A stretch of 64,000 bases of DNA from Bacillota bacterium (GTDB lineage: Bacteria; Bacillota; Clostridia; Peptostreptococcales; Anaerovoracaceae). The position numbers and the translations under genes are program-made. Under the pieces are notes generated by a model. It was not told where the DNA came from. It saw nothing but the letters and a program-made list of their open reading frames with translations, and ran no database searches. Positions 1-9,218 of this stretch are shown in pieces. The stretch covers positions 1 to 64,000 of the forward strand of contig JAFQZZ010000016.1 of the NCBI GenBank assembly GCA_017405645.1, in the 5' to 3' direction. Positions within the stretch are counted from its first letter, which is position 1, and the number at the start of each line of letters is the position of its first letter.

Positions 1-416
1 CGGGCGTTGAAATGTTCCGTAAGCTGTTAGACCAGGCGGAAGCCGGGGACAACATCGGCGCACTTTTAAGAGGCGTACAGAGAACCGAGATCGAAAGAGG
101 TCAGGTACTGGCGGCTCCGGGGACGATCCACCCGCACACCAAGTTCAGCTCCGAAGTATACGTGCTGAAGAAGGAAGAAGGCGGCAGACATACCCCGTTC
201 TTCAACGGCTACAGACCGCAGTTCTATTTCCGGACAACGGACGTAACCGGTACCGTAAAGCTGCCTGAAGGCGTTGAGATGTGCATGCCGGGGGACAATA
301 TCCGGATGGATATCGAACTGATCACCCCGATCGCGATCGAAGCAGGCCTGAGATTCGCTATCAGAGAAGGCGGCAGAACCGTAGGTTCCGGCGTTGTAAC
401 AGCGATCGAAGAATAA
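1..416 (+). CDS. tuf: Elongation factor Tu, C-terminal part (5' end outside window)
   Basis: EF-Tu is the GTPase that delivers aminoacyl-tRNA to the ribosome. The reading frame is already open at base 3 (GVEMFRK...), so the GTP-binding domain lies before the window. What is visible is the end of domain 2 and domain 3, with the conserved [24 protein letters not shown] and [11 protein letters not shown] stretches and a terminal [10 protein letters not shown], typical of a full-length C-terminus. A strong intrinsic terminator follows the stop by 30 bases, so tuf ends its own transcript before the S10 operon. Confidence 0.97.
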   Translation, partial: GVEMFRKLLDQAEAGDNIGALLRGVQRTEIERGQVLAAPGTIHPHTKFSSEVYVLKKEEGGRHTPFFNGYRPQFYFRTTDVTGTVKLPEGVEMCMPGDNIRMDIELITPIAIEAGLRFAIREGGRTVGSGVVTAIEE

Positions 417-446
417 TATTGAGCTATAAGCTATCAGCTGAAAGCG

Positions 447-475
447 AAGGAGCGGCAATGCCGCTCCTTTTAATT
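447..475 (+). terminator. Intrinsic terminator after tuf
   Basis: A perfect 10-bp stem (AAGGAGCGGC / GCCGCTCCTT) with loop AAT is followed by a T-rich run (TTAATTTT). It separates tuf from the S10 operon promoter. Confidence 0.9.
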
Positions 476-632
476 TTGCCCAAAACCTGGGGGTTGGGGC
501 GGCCCGGACTACGAGATTTTGGTGAAAAGGCGGTCCCGGCGCGGGGACAGAACCGGCGGCGGAACACAGAGATTTCGATGCATCCATCAAAGAGTTTGAT
601 GGATAAAACCGGCCGGAGCCGGACAAAAAAGC

Positions 633-664
633 CTGAAAAACGTTGAAATTTCAACGTTTTTCGG
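633..664. repeat. Long palindrome in the tuf-rpsJ spacer
   Basis: The core 636-661 is a perfect inverted repeat of 13 bases per arm (AAAAACGTTGAAA / TTTCAACGTTTTT) with no loop. It extends to 633-664 with one G-T pair. There is no gene from 417 to 1028; this spacer holds the tuf terminator, this palindrome, a promoter and a leader RNA. The palindrome may be an operator or a cruciform-forming site. Its function is unknown. Confidence 0.6.
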
Positions 665-791
665 ACATCGGTCCGGACGGATCCCGTAATTTAGGAAACA
701 CCCGGCTGCGTGTAAAGGGTCGGAGCCCCGGAACCGTTGATAAATGGCGAAATTTATTTGCAAAAAACCCAAAAAACCGAACAAAAAACAC

Positions 792-820
792 TTGAACTTC
801 CAACGGATAGAATGTATAAT
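792..820 (+). promoter_or_regulatory. Sigma-A promoter of the S10 operon
   Basis: TTGAAC and TATAAT are separated by exactly 17 bases. The predicted start near 827 gives a leader of about 200 nt before rpsJ. Confidence 0.8.
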
Positions 821-826
821 GATTAA

Positions 827-1028
827 GCTTGCTTATATTGCGTTGAAGCAGGAAGTTACTGAGCTATCAGAGAATTTCTGCGGAGAATTGTCTCTTCTTG
901 AAAGAGGCGAAGGGGTTCTCCATGTTTTTTGGTTGTGCCAAAAATCAGGAAACACCCGGAAACGTGGACAAAGAACCACCCTCGTACGAGCATAGCGAAA
1001 ACGTACGAAAAAGAGTAAGGAGGAAAAA
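827..1028 (+). promoter_or_regulatory. Structured 5' leader of the S10 operon (possible L4 autoregulation)
   Basis: The leader contains a hairpin at 882-921, closed by GGAGAA / TTCTCC, with an inner CTCTT-CTTG-AAGAG hairpin at 892-906 and a run of six T right after it (925-930). Leaders of S10 operons in gammaproteobacteria and some Firmicutes are known targets of ribosomal protein L4. Assigning this leader to that class is inference from position and structure. The spacer encodes no convincing protein. Confidence 0.5.
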
Positions 1029-1337
1029 ATGGCAACTCAGAAAATCAGAATCAGACTGAAAGCGTATGATCACAAAGCACTGGATCAGTCCGCAGCAAGA
1101 ATCGTTGAAGCAGCGAAGAAGACAGGGGCAGAGGTCTCCGGCCCGATCCCGCTCCCGACCGAAAAGCAGGTCGTGACGATCTTAAGAGCGGTGCACAAGT
1201 ACAAGGACTCCAGAGAACAGTTCGAACAGAGAACTCATAAGAGACTGATCGACATCCTGAGCCCGGATCAGAAAACAGTCGATGCATTGATGAAACTGGA
1301 TTTACCTGCAGGCGTGAACGTAGAGATCAAGCTGTAG
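1029..1337 (+). CDS. rpsJ: 30S ribosomal protein S10
   Basis: A 102-residue complete S10, with the conserved N-terminal [16 protein letters not shown] and [10 protein letters not shown] stretches. It sits in the 30S head and also forms the NusB-binding antitermination partner NusE. The RBS AAGGAGG is 6 bases before the ATG. It is the first gene of the operon and is separated from rplC by 100 bases of structured RNA. Confidence 0.98.
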   Translation: MATQKIRIRLKAYDHKALDQSAARIVEAAKKTGAEVSGPIPLPTEKQVVTILRAVHKYKDSREQFEQRTHKRLIDILSPDQKTVDALMKLDLPAGVNVEIKL

Positions 1338-1350
1338 GACACCAAACAGA

Positions 1351-1409
1351 ATACTAAGCACATTGAGATAGAAGATCCTCTCAGACTTAGTATGATCGCG
1401 AAAGCGATC
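1351..1409 (+). promoter_or_regulatory. Two consecutive intercistronic hairpins between rpsJ and rplC
   Basis: Hairpin 1 pairs ATACTAAG (1351-1358) with CTTAGTAT (1386-1393), with an inner TGAGA / TCTCA pair. Hairpin 2 is GATCGC-GAAA-GCGATC (1394-1409), with a GNRA tetraloop, and it abuts hairpin 1. Neither is followed by a T run, so RNA processing, stability or translational control is more likely than termination. Confidence 0.6.
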
Positions 1410-1437
1410 CGCTGTAAGAAACACACAGGAGGTACAC

Positions 1438-2070
1438 ATGAACACATTTTTAGGAAAGAAGCTCGGAATGACTCAGATCTTTTCCGAAGAGGGTGCGGCG
1501 ATCCCCGTAACCGTCATTGAGGCGGGCCCGATGGTCGTTACCCAGATCAAAACCGAAGAGACCGACGGCTACAACGCCGTGCAGATCGGTTTTGGCGACA
1601 TCAAAGAACACAAACTGACCCAGCCGCTGAAAGGCCACTTCGCCAAAGCGCAGACAGCGCCGAAGAGATACCTGACCGAAGTCAGGGTCGACGATCCTTC
1701 CGCTTTCGAACTGGGACAGGAATTCACCGTAGCAGAACTGGAAGAAGGCGCCAAGCTGGATGTGACCGGCGTTTCCAAAGGTAAGGGAACCCAGGGCAAC
1801 ATCAAGAGACACGGCCACCACAGAGGACCGGAAACCCACGGTTCCAAGCACAAGAGACTGCCGGGCGGCCTGGCAGCAGGTACCTACCCCTCCAGAGTAT
1901 TCAAGGGAAACAAGGCTCCGGGCAGAATGGGAAGAGAAACCACTACCGTTCAGAACCTGGAACTGGTAAAAGTCCTGGCTGACAGAAACGTCGTACTGGT
2001 CAAAGGCGCGGTCCCCGGACCGAAGGGCGGCCTGTTAAAAGTCCGGTATGCGGTAAAAGGTCAGGAATAG
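1438..2070 (+). CDS. rplC: 50S ribosomal protein L3
   Basis: 210 residues. Binds 23S rRNA near its 3' end and starts 50S assembly. The N-terminus (MNTFLGKKLGMTQIF) and the loop SKGKGTQGNIKRHG followed by GRMG are diagnostic. The RBS ACAGGAGG lies 7 bases upstream. It starts the continuous block rplC-rplD-rplW-rplB. Confidence 0.98.
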   Translation: MNTFLGKKLGMTQIFSEEGAAIPVTVIEAGPMVVTQIKTEETDGYNAVQIGFGDIKEHKLTQPLKGHFAKAQTAPKRYLTEVRVDDPSAFELGQEFTVAELEEGAKLDVTGVSKGKGTQGNIKRHGHHRGPETHGSKHKRLPGGLAAGTYPSRVFKGNKAPGRMGRETTTVQNLELVKVLADRNVVLVKGAVPGPKGGLLKVRYAVKGQE

Positions 2071-2096
2071 GCTGAGCCGGAAAGGAGGAAATAAAC

Positions 2097-2720
2097 ATGG
2101 CAACAGTTAAAATGCTCAACATGGCCGGCGAGGCTGTAGGAGAAATCGAATTAAAAGACGATATCTTCGGAATCGAAATAAACGAAAACGCTGTATACAC
2201 AGTCGTAAGAAACTATCTGGCAAACCAGAGACAGGGCACACAGTCCGCCAAGACAAGAAGCGAAGTCAAGGGCGGCGGCAAGAAGCCTTACAGACAGAAG
2301 GGCACCGGTCGCGCAAGACAGGGTTCCCGCAGAGCTCCGAATCATGTAGGCGGCGGCATCGTCTTCGCACCGAAGCCGAGAAGCTACAGATATCCCATCA
2401 ACAAGAAGGTCAGAAGACTGGCGACCAAGTCCGTCCTCACCTCCAAGGTACAGGAAAACGAACTGATCGTGATCGATGACATCAAGTTCGAAGCTCCCAA
2501 GACGAAAGAAATGGTTAAGATGCTGGCAGCAGTCGGCGCGGAAAAGAAAGCGCTGATCGTTTTACCGGAAGTTGACACGAACGTGATCAAATCCGCTTCC
2601 AACATCCCGGGCGTGGACACCACCATCGTCACAGCACTTAACGTATATGATATGCTGAATCACACTAGCCTGATCCTGACACAGGAATCAGCCAACAAGA
2701 TCCAGGAGGTGTACGTATAA
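2097..2720 (+). CDS. rplD: 50S ribosomal protein L4
   Basis: 207 residues. It lines the peptide exit tunnel through its extended loop (GGGKKPYRQKGTGRARQGS, about residues 60-80). In several bacteria L4 represses its own S10 operon. The leader before rpsJ and the rpsJ-rplC hairpins are possible targets here, by inference. It ends directly against rplW. Confidence 0.98.
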   Translation: MATVKMLNMAGEAVGEIELKDDIFGIEINENAVYTVVRNYLANQRQGTQSAKTRSEVKGGGKKPYRQKGTGRARQGSRRAPNHVGGGIVFAPKPRSYRYPINKKVRRLATKSVLTSKVQENELIVIDDIKFEAPKTKEMVKMLAAVGAEKKALIVLPEVDTNVIKSASNIPGVDTTIVTALNVYDMLNHTSLILTQESANKIQEVYV

Positions 2721-3023
2721 ATGGCATCCACAACAAAAACACCTTATGACGTAGTCATCCGTCCGATCATCTCGGAAAAGAGCATGGATGATGCGCAGGA
2801 AAGAAAGTATACATTCAAAGTTTCCAAAGACGCCAACAAGACTCAGGTCAAGCAGGCCATCGAAGAGATCTTCGACGTGGAAGTGGAAAAAGTCAATATC
2901 ATGAACTGCGTTGGCAAGCAGAAGAGAATGGGCCGGAACACCGGCATGACTTCCAGCTACAAGAAAGCCATCGTAAAACTGACCGAAGACAGCAAGGAAA
3001 TCGAGTTCTTCCAGGGACTCTAA
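2721..3023 (+). CDS. rplW: 50S ribosomal protein L23
   Basis: 100 residues. Sits at the tunnel exit and docks trigger factor and SRP. The ATG follows the rplD stop with no gap, and its RBS (CAGGAGGTG) is inside the end of rplD, so the two are probably translationally coupled. The sequence [14 protein letters not shown] is typical of the family. Confidence 0.97.
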   Translation: MASTTKTPYDVVIRPIISEKSMDDAQERKYTFKVSKDANKTQVKQAIEEIFDVEVEKVNIMNCVGKQKRMGRNTGMTSSYKKAIVKLTEDSKEIEFFQGL

Positions 3024-3040
3024 GAGAAGGAGGATAACAA

Positions 3041-3874
3041 ATGGGTATCAAACATTATAAGCCGAATACTCCGGGCCAGAGAGGGATGACGGTTTCGACT
3101 TTCGAAGAAATCACGACCTCCACACCCCACAAGCCTCTGACAGTCACACTGAAGAAACATTCCGGAAGAAACTCCAGAGGTAAGATCACCGTTCGTCACA
3201 GAGGCGGCGGATACAGACCGAAGTACAGAATCATCGACTTCAAGAGAAACAAGGACGGCGTACCGGGCAAGGTAGCCACTATCGAATATGATCCCAACAG
3301 AAGCGCGAACATCGCCCTGATCGTTTACGCGGACGGCGACAAGAGATACATCCTGGCGCCCAACAAGCTGAAGGTCGGCGACACCGTTATGGCGGGCGAG
3401 ACCGCTGACATCAAGGTCGGCAACGCGCTCCCGCTGAAGAACATCCCGGTAGGTACCGTGATCCACAACATCGAACTGAAGGCCGGCAAAGGCGGCCAGA
3501 TGGTACGGTCCGCAGGGAACAGCGCGCAGCTGATGGCTAAGGAAGGCGATTTCGCCACCGTAAGACTGCCCTCCGGCGAAGTGAGAAAAGTCCGGATCGA
3601 GTGCAGAGCCACCATCGGCGAAGTCGGCAACCTGGATCACGAAAACATCAGCATCGGCAAGGCCGGCAGAAAACGCCACATGGGCATCCGGCCGACGGTC
3701 AGAGGTTCCGTTATGAACCCGAACGACCACCCGCACGGCGGCGGTGAAGGAAGAGCCCCCATCGGCCGGGCAAATCCTGTGACCCCCTGGGGCAAGCCGG
3801 CACTGGGTTACAAGACCAGAAAGAAGAACAAGCATTCCGATAAATATATCGTAAAGAGAAGAAACGACAAATAG
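3041..3874 (+). CDS. rplB: 50S ribosomal protein L2
   Basis: 277 residues. A primary rRNA-binding protein needed for subunit association and peptidyl transfer. The conserved [15 protein letters not shown] segment near the C-terminus and the [10 protein letters not shown] segment near the N-terminus are present. RBS AGAAGGAGG. Confidence 0.98.
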   Translation: MGIKHYKPNTPGQRGMTVSTFEEITTSTPHKPLTVTLKKHSGRNSRGKITVRHRGGGYRPKYRIIDFKRNKDGVPGKVATIEYDPNRSANIALIVYADGDKRYILAPNKLKVGDTVMAGETADIKVGNALPLKNIPVGTVIHNIELKAGKGGQMVRSAGNSAQLMAKEGDFATVRLPSGEVRKVRIECRATIGEVGNLDHENISIGKAGRKRHMGIRPTVRGSVMNPNDHPHGGGEGRAPIGRANPVTPWGKPALGYKTRKKNKHSDKYIVKRRNDK

Positions 3875-3893
3875 TAAATGGAGGAATTAAGGC

Positions 3894-4175
3894 ATGGGTA
3901 GATCACTCAAAAAAGGCCCTTTTGTACACGCTAAGCTGTTAAAGCAGATCGAAGAAATGAATGCGGCAAACGAAAAGAAAGTCATCAAGACATGGTCCAG
4001 ACCTTCCACGATTTTCCCGCAGATGGTGGGACACACCATCGCCGTGCACGATGGCAGAAAGCACGTTCCGGTGTACATCACAGAAGATATGGTAGGCCAC
4101 CGGCTGGGCGAATTCGCACCGACCAGAACCTACAGAGGACATGCAGATAAAGAAAAAGGATCAAAAGTGAAATAA
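3894..4175 (+). CDS. rpsS: 30S ribosomal protein S19
   Basis: 93 residues. Located in the 30S head next to S13. The sequence begins [11 protein letters not shown] and contains [20 protein letters not shown], both family hallmarks. RBS TGGAGG. Confidence 0.97.
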   Translation: MGRSLKKGPFVHAKLLKQIEEMNAANEKKVIKTWSRPSTIFPQMVGHTIAVHDGRKHVPVYITEDMVGHRLGEFAPTRTYRGHADKEKGSKVK

Positions 4176-4190
4176 ATAGGAGGTACTCGC

Positions 4191-4526
4191 ATGGAAGCGA
4201 AGGCTGTAGCAAAATATGTTCGGATCTCCCCGAGCAAATTAAAGCCGATCACAGACCTGGTCAGAGGAAAGAGCTTAAGCGAAGCTCAGGCAATCCTGAA
4301 GTTTACACCGGGAAGCAGCGCGGCAGCGATTCTGAAAGTCGTCAGATCCGCAGCGGCGAATGCAGAAAACAACCACAACATGGATTTAAATAAACTGTAT
4401 GTAGCAGAGATTTACGCCAACCAGGGCCCGACCATGAAGAGATGGAGAGCCGGCGCAAAGGGCGGCGCTGCGATGATCTTAAAGAGAAGCAGCCACATCG
4501 GTGTTACATTGAAGGAAAGAGCGTAA
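4191..4526 (+). CDS. rplV: 50S ribosomal protein L22
   Basis: 111 residues. Its beta-hairpin lines the exit tunnel beside L4. It begins MEAKAVAKYVRISPSKLK, and the C-terminal hairpin region (GPTMKRWRAGAKGGA) is intact. RBS TAGGAGG. Confidence 0.97.
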   Translation: MEAKAVAKYVRISPSKLKPITDLVRGKSLSEAQAILKFTPGSSAAAILKVVRSAAANAENNHNMDLNKLYVAEIYANQGPTMKRWRAGAKGGAAMILKRSSHIGVTLKERA

Positions 4527-4539
4527 GGAGGTTCGCTGA

Positions 4540-5427
4540 ATGGGTCAGAAAGTTAATCCGCACGGACTTAGAGTCGGCGTTATTAAAGACTGGGATTCCA
4601 AATGGTATGCAAACAAAAAGGATTTTGCAGATTACTTAGTGGAAGACGAAAAAATCAGACAATTCTTAAAGAAGAAATTATACTTAGCAGGCGTTGCCAA
4701 GGTCCTGATCGAACGGTCCGCGGCCAACAACGTGAAGGTTTCCATCTACACGGCTAAACCGGGCATGGTCATCGGCAAGAGCGGCGCAGGCATCGAAGAA
4801 ATCAAGGCTGACATCCAGAAGCTGACCGGCAAGGAAGCCGTCATCAACATCAACGAAGTCAGAAGAAGCGAACTGGACGCGCAGCTGGTAGCGGAAAGCA
4901 TCGCTCAGGCCCTGGAAAGAAGAGTATCCTTCCGGAGAGCCATGAAGCAGGCCATCAGCAGAGCCATGAAGGCCGGCGCCAAGGGGATCAAAGTCGTTGT
5001 ATCCGGCAGAGTCGGCGGCGCTGAAATCGCCAGAAGCGAAAAGTACAGCGAAGGCAACGTTCCACTCCACACCTTAAGAGCGGACATCGGCTACGGTTTC
5101 TGGGAAGCCAACACCACTTACGGCAAGCTGGGCGTCAAGGTTTGGATCAACCACGGTGAGATCCTGACCAAGGGCATCGAACAGCAGGAAGAAAAGCCGG
5201 AAAGAGGCGAACGCAGAAGAGGCGACCGGAGAAGAAGAGACAGAGACGGCGGTCGTGACAACAGAAGAGAAAGAAGAGAAAGAAGAGATTTCAACCAGGA
5301 CAGCAAGCCGGTTGTGAATCCGAGAGTAAAGAGAGCCCCGAAGAAGGTGGCTGCTCCTGTAGAAGAAGCTCCGGCTGAAGCCGCAGAAGCGCCTGCAGAA
5401 CCTGCAGAAGCGCCTGCAGCGGAATAG
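4540..5427 (+). CDS. rpsC: 30S ribosomal protein S3 with a long C-terminal extension
   Basis: S3 shapes the mRNA entry tunnel of the 30S. Residues 1 to about 215 are standard S3: [11 protein letters not shown] at the start, a KH domain with GMVIGKSG, and WINHGEI near the usual end. The protein then continues for about 75 more residues. The extension is first strongly basic ([19 protein letters not shown]) and then acidic and rich in Ala, Pro and Glu, ending in repeated EAPAE-like units encoded by near-repeats of GAAGCGCCTGCA. Usual S3 length is about 210-235, so this tail is unusual. It may bind RNA, but that is not known. Confidence 0.97.
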   Translation: MGQKVNPHGLRVGVIKDWDSKWYANKKDFADYLVEDEKIRQFLKKKLYLAGVAKVLIERSAANNVKVSIYTAKPGMVIGKSGAGIEEIKADIQKLTGKEAVININEVRRSELDAQLVAESIAQALERRVSFRRAMKQAISRAMKAGAKGIKVVVSGRVGGAEIARSEKYSEGNVPLHTLRADIGYGFWEANTTYGKLGVKVWINHGEILTKGIEQQEEKPERGERRRGDRRRRDRDGGRDNRRERRERRDFNQDSKPVVNPRVKRAPKKVAAPVEEAPAEAAEAPAEPAEAPAAE

Positions 5428-5457
5428 GAAACAGACCGGAAAGGAGGAAATGACACA

Positions 5458-5889
5458 ATGTTAATGCCAAAAAGAGTGAAACGCCGCAGAGTCCACAGAG
5501 GAAGAATGAAGGGCGTTGCAACAAGAGGTAATACGATCACATACGGAGATTTCGGTCTGGTGGCCACAGAGCCGGGCTGGATCACATCCAACCAAATCGA
5601 AGCAGCCAGAATCGCGATGACAAGATCCATCAAAAGAGGCGGTAACGTCTACATCAAGATTTTCCCGCACAAGCCTGTCACCAAGAAACCCGCGGAAGTA
5701 CGTATGGGCGCCGGTAAAGGTGCGCCGGAATACTGGGTAGCCGTAGTTAAACCGGGCAGAGTCATGTTCGAACTGGGCGGGGTTTCCGAAGAGAAGGCCA
5801 GAGAAGCGATGAGATTAGCATCCCATAAACTCCCTGTCAAGTGTAAATTTGCTGTGAAAGAACAGGCAGAAGAGGGCGGTGAAGTATAA
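5458..5889 (+). CDS. rplP: 50S ribosomal protein L16
   Basis: 143 residues. Lies near the A site of the 50S. The start [15 protein letters not shown] matches the family; RBS AAGGAGG is 8 bases before the ATG. Its stop overlaps the rpmC start (TAATG). Confidence 0.97.
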   Translation: MLMPKRVKRRRVHRGRMKGVATRGNTITYGDFGLVATEPGWITSNQIEAARIAMTRSIKRGGNVYIKIFPHKPVTKKPAEVRMGAGKGAPEYWVAVVKPGRVMFELGGVSEEKAREAMRLASHKLPVKCKFAVKEQAEEGGEV

Positions 5890-6089
5890 TGAAAATCGAA
5901 AAATTCAGAGAAATGACCGAGCAGGAACTGAACAACGAAGTGATGAAACTGAAGCAGGAATTATTCAACCTCCGGTTCCAGCACGTAACAGGCCAGCTCG
6001 ATAATCCGATCAAAATGAAGGACGTCAAGAAAGATATCGCAAGAGCGAAGACGGCGATCCGTGAGAAGCAGCTTCAGCAGGAAGCGTAG
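5889..6089 (+). CDS. rpmC: 50S ribosomal protein L29
   Basis: 66 residues of two helices (KIEKFREMTEQELNNEV...). Binds near the tunnel exit. It overlaps rplP by one base, implying translational coupling. Confidence 0.96.
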   Translation: MKIEKFREMTEQELNNEVMKLKQELFNLRFQHVTGQLDNPIKMKDVKKDIARAKTAIREKQLQQEA

Positions 6090-6107
6090 CCGGAAGGAGG
6101 ATGAACA

Positions 6108-6362
6108 ATGGACAGAAACAGAAGAAAGACCAGAGTTGGCATCGTGACCAGCAATAAGATGGACAAGACCATCGTCGTAACTGTCGAAGAATTCGTCAGA
6201 CATTCTCTGTACGGCAAGGCCGTTAAGGTAACCAAGAAGTTCAAGGCTCACGACGAACAGAACGAATGCAACATCGGCGATAAAGTAAGAATTATGGAAA
6301 CAAGACCTCTTTCCAAGGACAAGAGATGGAGACTTGTGAACGTAATCGAAAGAGTGAAATAG
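6108..6362 (+). CDS. rpsQ: 30S ribosomal protein S17
   Basis: 84 residues with the OB-fold pattern [19 protein letters not shown] and the [12 protein letters not shown] motif. A primary binder of 16S rRNA. RBS GGAAGGAGG. Confidence 0.97.
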   Translation: MDRNRRKTRVGIVTSNKMDKTIVVTVEEFVRHSLYGKAVKVTKKFKAHDEQNECNIGDKVRIMETRPLSKDKRWRLVNVIERVK

Positions 6363-6387
6363 GAACTGTTGGAAGGAGGCACTGAAT

Positions 6388-6756
6388 ATGATTCAGACAG
6401 AAAGCAGACTGCGTGTTGCTGATAATTCAGGAGCGAAAGAATTATTATGTATCCGCATTCTCGGCGGAACCAGCCGGAAATATGCGAACATTGGTGATAT
6501 CATCGTATGTGCTGTAAAAGATGCGACTCCGGGCGGCATGGTCAAGAAGGGCGAAGTCGTCAAGGCAGTGGTAGTCAGAAGCAAGCACGGCGTGAGAAGA
6601 AACGACGGAAGCTACGTGAAATTCGACCAGAATGCAGCAGTAGTGATCAAGGATGACAAGACTCCCGTTGGCACACGTATTTTCGGGCCGGTAGCGAGAG
6701 AACTGAGAGAAAAGAGCTTCATGAGAATCGTTTCCTTAGCTCCGGAAGTATTATAG
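6388..6756 (+). CDS. rplN: 50S ribosomal protein L14
   Basis: 122 residues. A core 50S protein at the subunit interface. It begins [18 protein letters not shown] and ends [12 protein letters not shown], the usual ends of L14. RBS GAAGGAGG. Confidence 0.97.
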   Translation: MIQTESRLRVADNSGAKELLCIRILGGTSRKYANIGDIIVCAVKDATPGGMVKKGEVVKAVVVRSKHGVRRNDGSYVKFDQNAAVVIKDDKTPVGTRIFGPVARELREKSFMRIVSLAPEVL

Positions 6757-6769
6757 GAGGTCAATAGGA

Positions 6770-7078
6770 ATGCATATCAAGAAAGACGATACAGTCATCG
6801 TACTGACTGGCAAAGATAAAGGCAAAAAGGGCAGAGTGCTGAAGGTTATGCCGAAGAAGAACATGGCCATCGTGGAAGGCGTCAACATCCAGACCAAGCA
6901 CAGAAAGCCAAACAACACCATGAGACAGGGCGCCATCGAACACAGGGAAGGCCCCGTCAACATCTCGAACCTGATGTATTTTGATAAGAAAGAAAACGCA
7001 CCGACAAGGATCGGATACCGGATCGAAAACGGCAAGAAGGTCAGAGTATCCAAGAAGTCCGGCAAGGTCGTAGACTAA
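6770..7078 (+). CDS. rplX: 50S ribosomal protein L24
   Basis: 102 residues with an N-terminal KOW motif ([20 protein letters not shown]). It is one of the two assembly initiators of the 50S. RBS TAGGAGG. Confidence 0.97.
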   Translation: MHIKKDDTVIVLTGKDKGKKGRVLKVMPKKNMAIVEGVNIQTKHRKPNNTMRQGAIEHREGPVNISNLMYFDKKENAPTRIGYRIENGKKVRVSKKSGKVVD

Positions 7079-7099
7079 TACCGAAAGGAGGAGGACATC

Positions 7100-7642
7100 T
7101 TGGCAGCAAGATTACAGGAAACATACAAAAAAGACGTTTTTCCGGCATTAATGGAAAAATTCAAATACAGCAACGTAATGGAAGTTCCGAAGCTGGAGAA
7201 GATCACCATCAACATCGGTCTGGGCGAAGCGAAGGACAATCCGAAGCTGCTGGAAACCGCGGCAGAGGAACTGGCGCTGATCTCCGGTCAGAGACCGGTC
7301 ATCACCAAGGCCAGAAAATCCATCGCGAACTTCAAAGTGCGTGAAGGCATGGCCATCGGCACGAAGGTCACCTTAAGAGGAGACAGAATGTATGAATTTG
7401 CGGATAAATTCTTCAGCATCGCTCTCCCGAGAGTAAGGGACTTCAAGGGCGTCAGCAGAAACTCCTTCGACGGCAGAGGCAACTACGCCATGGGCATCAA
7501 GGAACAGCTGATTTTCCCGGAGATCGAATATGACAAGATCGACAAGATCAAGGGAATGGATATCGTATTTACCACAACGGCAAAGACAGACGAAGAAGCA
7601 ATGGCCCTGCTGGAGCTCCTCGGCATGCCGTTCGAAAGATAG
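7100..7642 (+). CDS. rplE: 50S ribosomal protein L5
   Basis: 180 residues. Binds 5S rRNA and contacts the P-site tRNA. The start is a TTG placed 5 bases after a strong AAAGGAGGAGG. The family N-terminus follows it directly ([19 protein letters not shown]), so the non-ATG start is well supported. The C-terminus has the typical [16 protein letters not shown]. Confidence 0.96.
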   Translation: MAARLQETYKKDVFPALMEKFKYSNVMEVPKLEKITINIGLGEAKDNPKLLETAAEELALISGQRPVITKARKSIANFKVREGMAIGTKVTLRGDRMYEFADKFFSIALPRVRDFKGVSRNSFDGRGNYAMGIKEQLIFPEIEYDKIDKIKGMDIVFTTTAKTDEEAMALLELLGMPFER

Positions 7643-7654
7643 GAGGACCACGAA

Positions 7655-7840
7655 ATGGCAAAAACATCACTGAAAGTGAAACAGCAGAGACCACCGAAGT
7701 ACTCCACAAGAGCGTATTCAAGATGTAGAATCTGCGGAAGACCCCATTCCGTTTTAAGAAAATATGGAATTTGCCGTATCTGCTTCAGAGAACTGGCTTA
7801 CAAGGGCCAGATTCCCGGCGTGCGGAAGGCAAGCTGGTAA
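7655..7840 (+). CDS. rpsN: 30S ribosomal protein S14, zinc-binding type
   Basis: 61 residues (type Z). Four cysteines form the zinc site (CRICGRP and CRICF). It begins [12 protein letters not shown]. The short zinc form is typical of Firmicutes. RBS AGGAGG. Confidence 0.97.
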   Translation: MAKTSLKVKQQRPPKYSTRAYSRCRICGRPHSVLRKYGICRICFRELAYKGQIPGVRKASW

Positions 7841-7858
7841 GAAAGGAGGAACCGAAAA

Positions 7859-8257
7859 ATGTCAATGACAGATCCCATTGCTGATATGCTGACAAGAATC
7901 AGAAATGCCAACATGGTTGGACACGAAAGCGTAGACGTTCCTGCATCCAAAATGAAAAAATCCATTGCTGAGATCCTTTTGAACGAAGGATACATCAAGG
8001 GATATGATCTCATAGAAGACAACAAACAGGGCATCATCCGTATTCAGATGAAGTACGGACAGAACAAGGAAAGAGTTATCACCGGAATCAAGAAGATTTC
8101 CAAACCGGGCCTGAGAGTGTATGCCAAGACCGAAGATATCCCGAGAGTTCTCGGCGGCCTGGGCATCGCGATCGTTTCCACTTCCGCCGGCGTGATCACC
8201 GACAAGGAAGCGAGAAAGAAGAACATCGGCGGCGAAGTCATCTGCTATGTATGGTAG
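7859..8257 (+). CDS. rpsH: 30S ribosomal protein S8
   Basis: 132 residues. Binds the 16S central domain; in E. coli it is the repressor of the spc operon. It begins [17 protein letters not shown] and ends GGEVICYVW, both characteristic. RBS AAAGGAGG. Confidence 0.97.
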   Translation: MSMTDPIADMLTRIRNANMVGHESVDVPASKMKKSIAEILLNEGYIKGYDLIEDNKQGIIRIQMKYGQNKERVITGIKKISKPGLRVYAKTEDIPRVLGGLGIAIVSTSAGVITDKEARKKNIGGEVICYVW

Positions 8258-8274
8258 GAATGGAGGTATAAACA

Positions 8275-8814
8275 ATGTCTAGAATCGGAAAAACACCCAT
8301 CACTGTTCCTGCCGGCGTTGAAGTCAAGATCGGCGACGATAACCAGGTGACGGTGAAAGGTCCCAAAGGCGAGCTGACCGAACAGCTGAGCCCGAAAATC
8401 AAAATCGAAAACAACGACGGCGTGCTGAACTTCACCAGAGGTTCCGACGTCAAGGAAGAAAGAGCACTGCACGGCCTGTCCAGAGCCCTGGTCAACAACA
8501 TGATCACCGGCGTAACGACCGGATTCCAGAAGAAACTGAACCTGGTGGGCGTCGGCTACAGAGCGGAAAAGAAAGGTGATACCCTGGTATTAACCTTAGG
8601 ATATTCCCATCCTATTGAAGTCAAGGATACTGCTGATGTCAAGACAGAAGTGCCCAACCCCAACGAGATCATCGTTTCCGGCATCAACAAGGTGCTGGTG
8701 GGCGACTTTGCTGCGGATATCAGAGCCTGGAGAGAACCGGAACCTTACAAAGGCAAGGGCATCCGTTATGCGGATGAAAGAGTTCTCAGAAAAGAAGGAA
8801 AGACCGGTAAGTAA
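8275..8814 (+). CDS. rplF: 50S ribosomal protein L6
   Basis: 179 residues with two L6 repeats. It begins MSRIGKTPITVPAGVEV and has the C-terminal EPYKGKGIRY motif. Located near the sarcin-ricin loop. Confidence 0.97.
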   Translation: MSRIGKTPITVPAGVEVKIGDDNQVTVKGPKGELTEQLSPKIKIENNDGVLNFTRGSDVKEERALHGLSRALVNNMITGVTTGFQKKLNLVGVGYRAEKKGDTLVLTLGYSHPIEVKDTADVKTEVPNPNEIIVSGINKVLVGDFAADIRAWREPEPYKGKGIRYADERVLRKEGKTGK

Positions 8815-8833
8815 TAGGAAAGGAGTGAATTGA

Positions 8834-9202
8834 ATGGCTGGTAAAGCGAGCAGAAATGCGAGACGTCTGAAAAGACATCAGAGAGTAAGAAATAAGGTGT
8901 TCGGAACTCCTGAAAAACCGAGAATGTGCGTATTCAGAAGCGCCAAAAACATCAGTGTTCAGATCATCGATGATACAAAAGGACACACCCTGGTGGCGGC
9001 TTCTTCCACCGACAAGGACCTGAAGGAACAGATCCCTTACGGAGGAAACAAGGAAGCGGCGAAGGTCGTCGGCGAAGCCGTGGCGAAGAAAGCCCTGGCA
9101 GCCGGGATCGAAACCGTCAGCTTCGACAGAGGCGGCTTCCTGTATCATGGAAGAGTGAAGGAATTAGCGGACGGTGCCAGAGAAGCTGGCCTGAAATTCT
9201 AA
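8834..9202 (+). CDS. rplR: 50S ribosomal protein L18
   Basis: 122 residues. Binds 5S rRNA together with L5. The conserved C-terminal [24 protein letters not shown] is present. RBS GGAAAGGAG. Confidence 0.97.
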   Translation: MAGKASRNARRLKRHQRVRNKVFGTPEKPRMCVFRSAKNISVQIIDDTKGHTLVAASSTDKDLKEQIPYGGNKEAAKVVGEAVAKKALAAGIETVSFDRGGFLYHGRVKELADGAREAGLKF

Positions 9203-9218
9203 GGAAAGGAGAACACAG

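Noticed and set aside
744-995. Possible 83-residue protein before rpsJ
   Set aside because: It spans the S10 promoter and leader hairpin, has no RBS and no recognisable family; the bases are better explained as regulatory.
7100-7105. Missing start codon in rplE (possible frameshift)
   Set aside because: A TTG at ideal distance from a very strong RBS gives the full family N-terminus; no defect.
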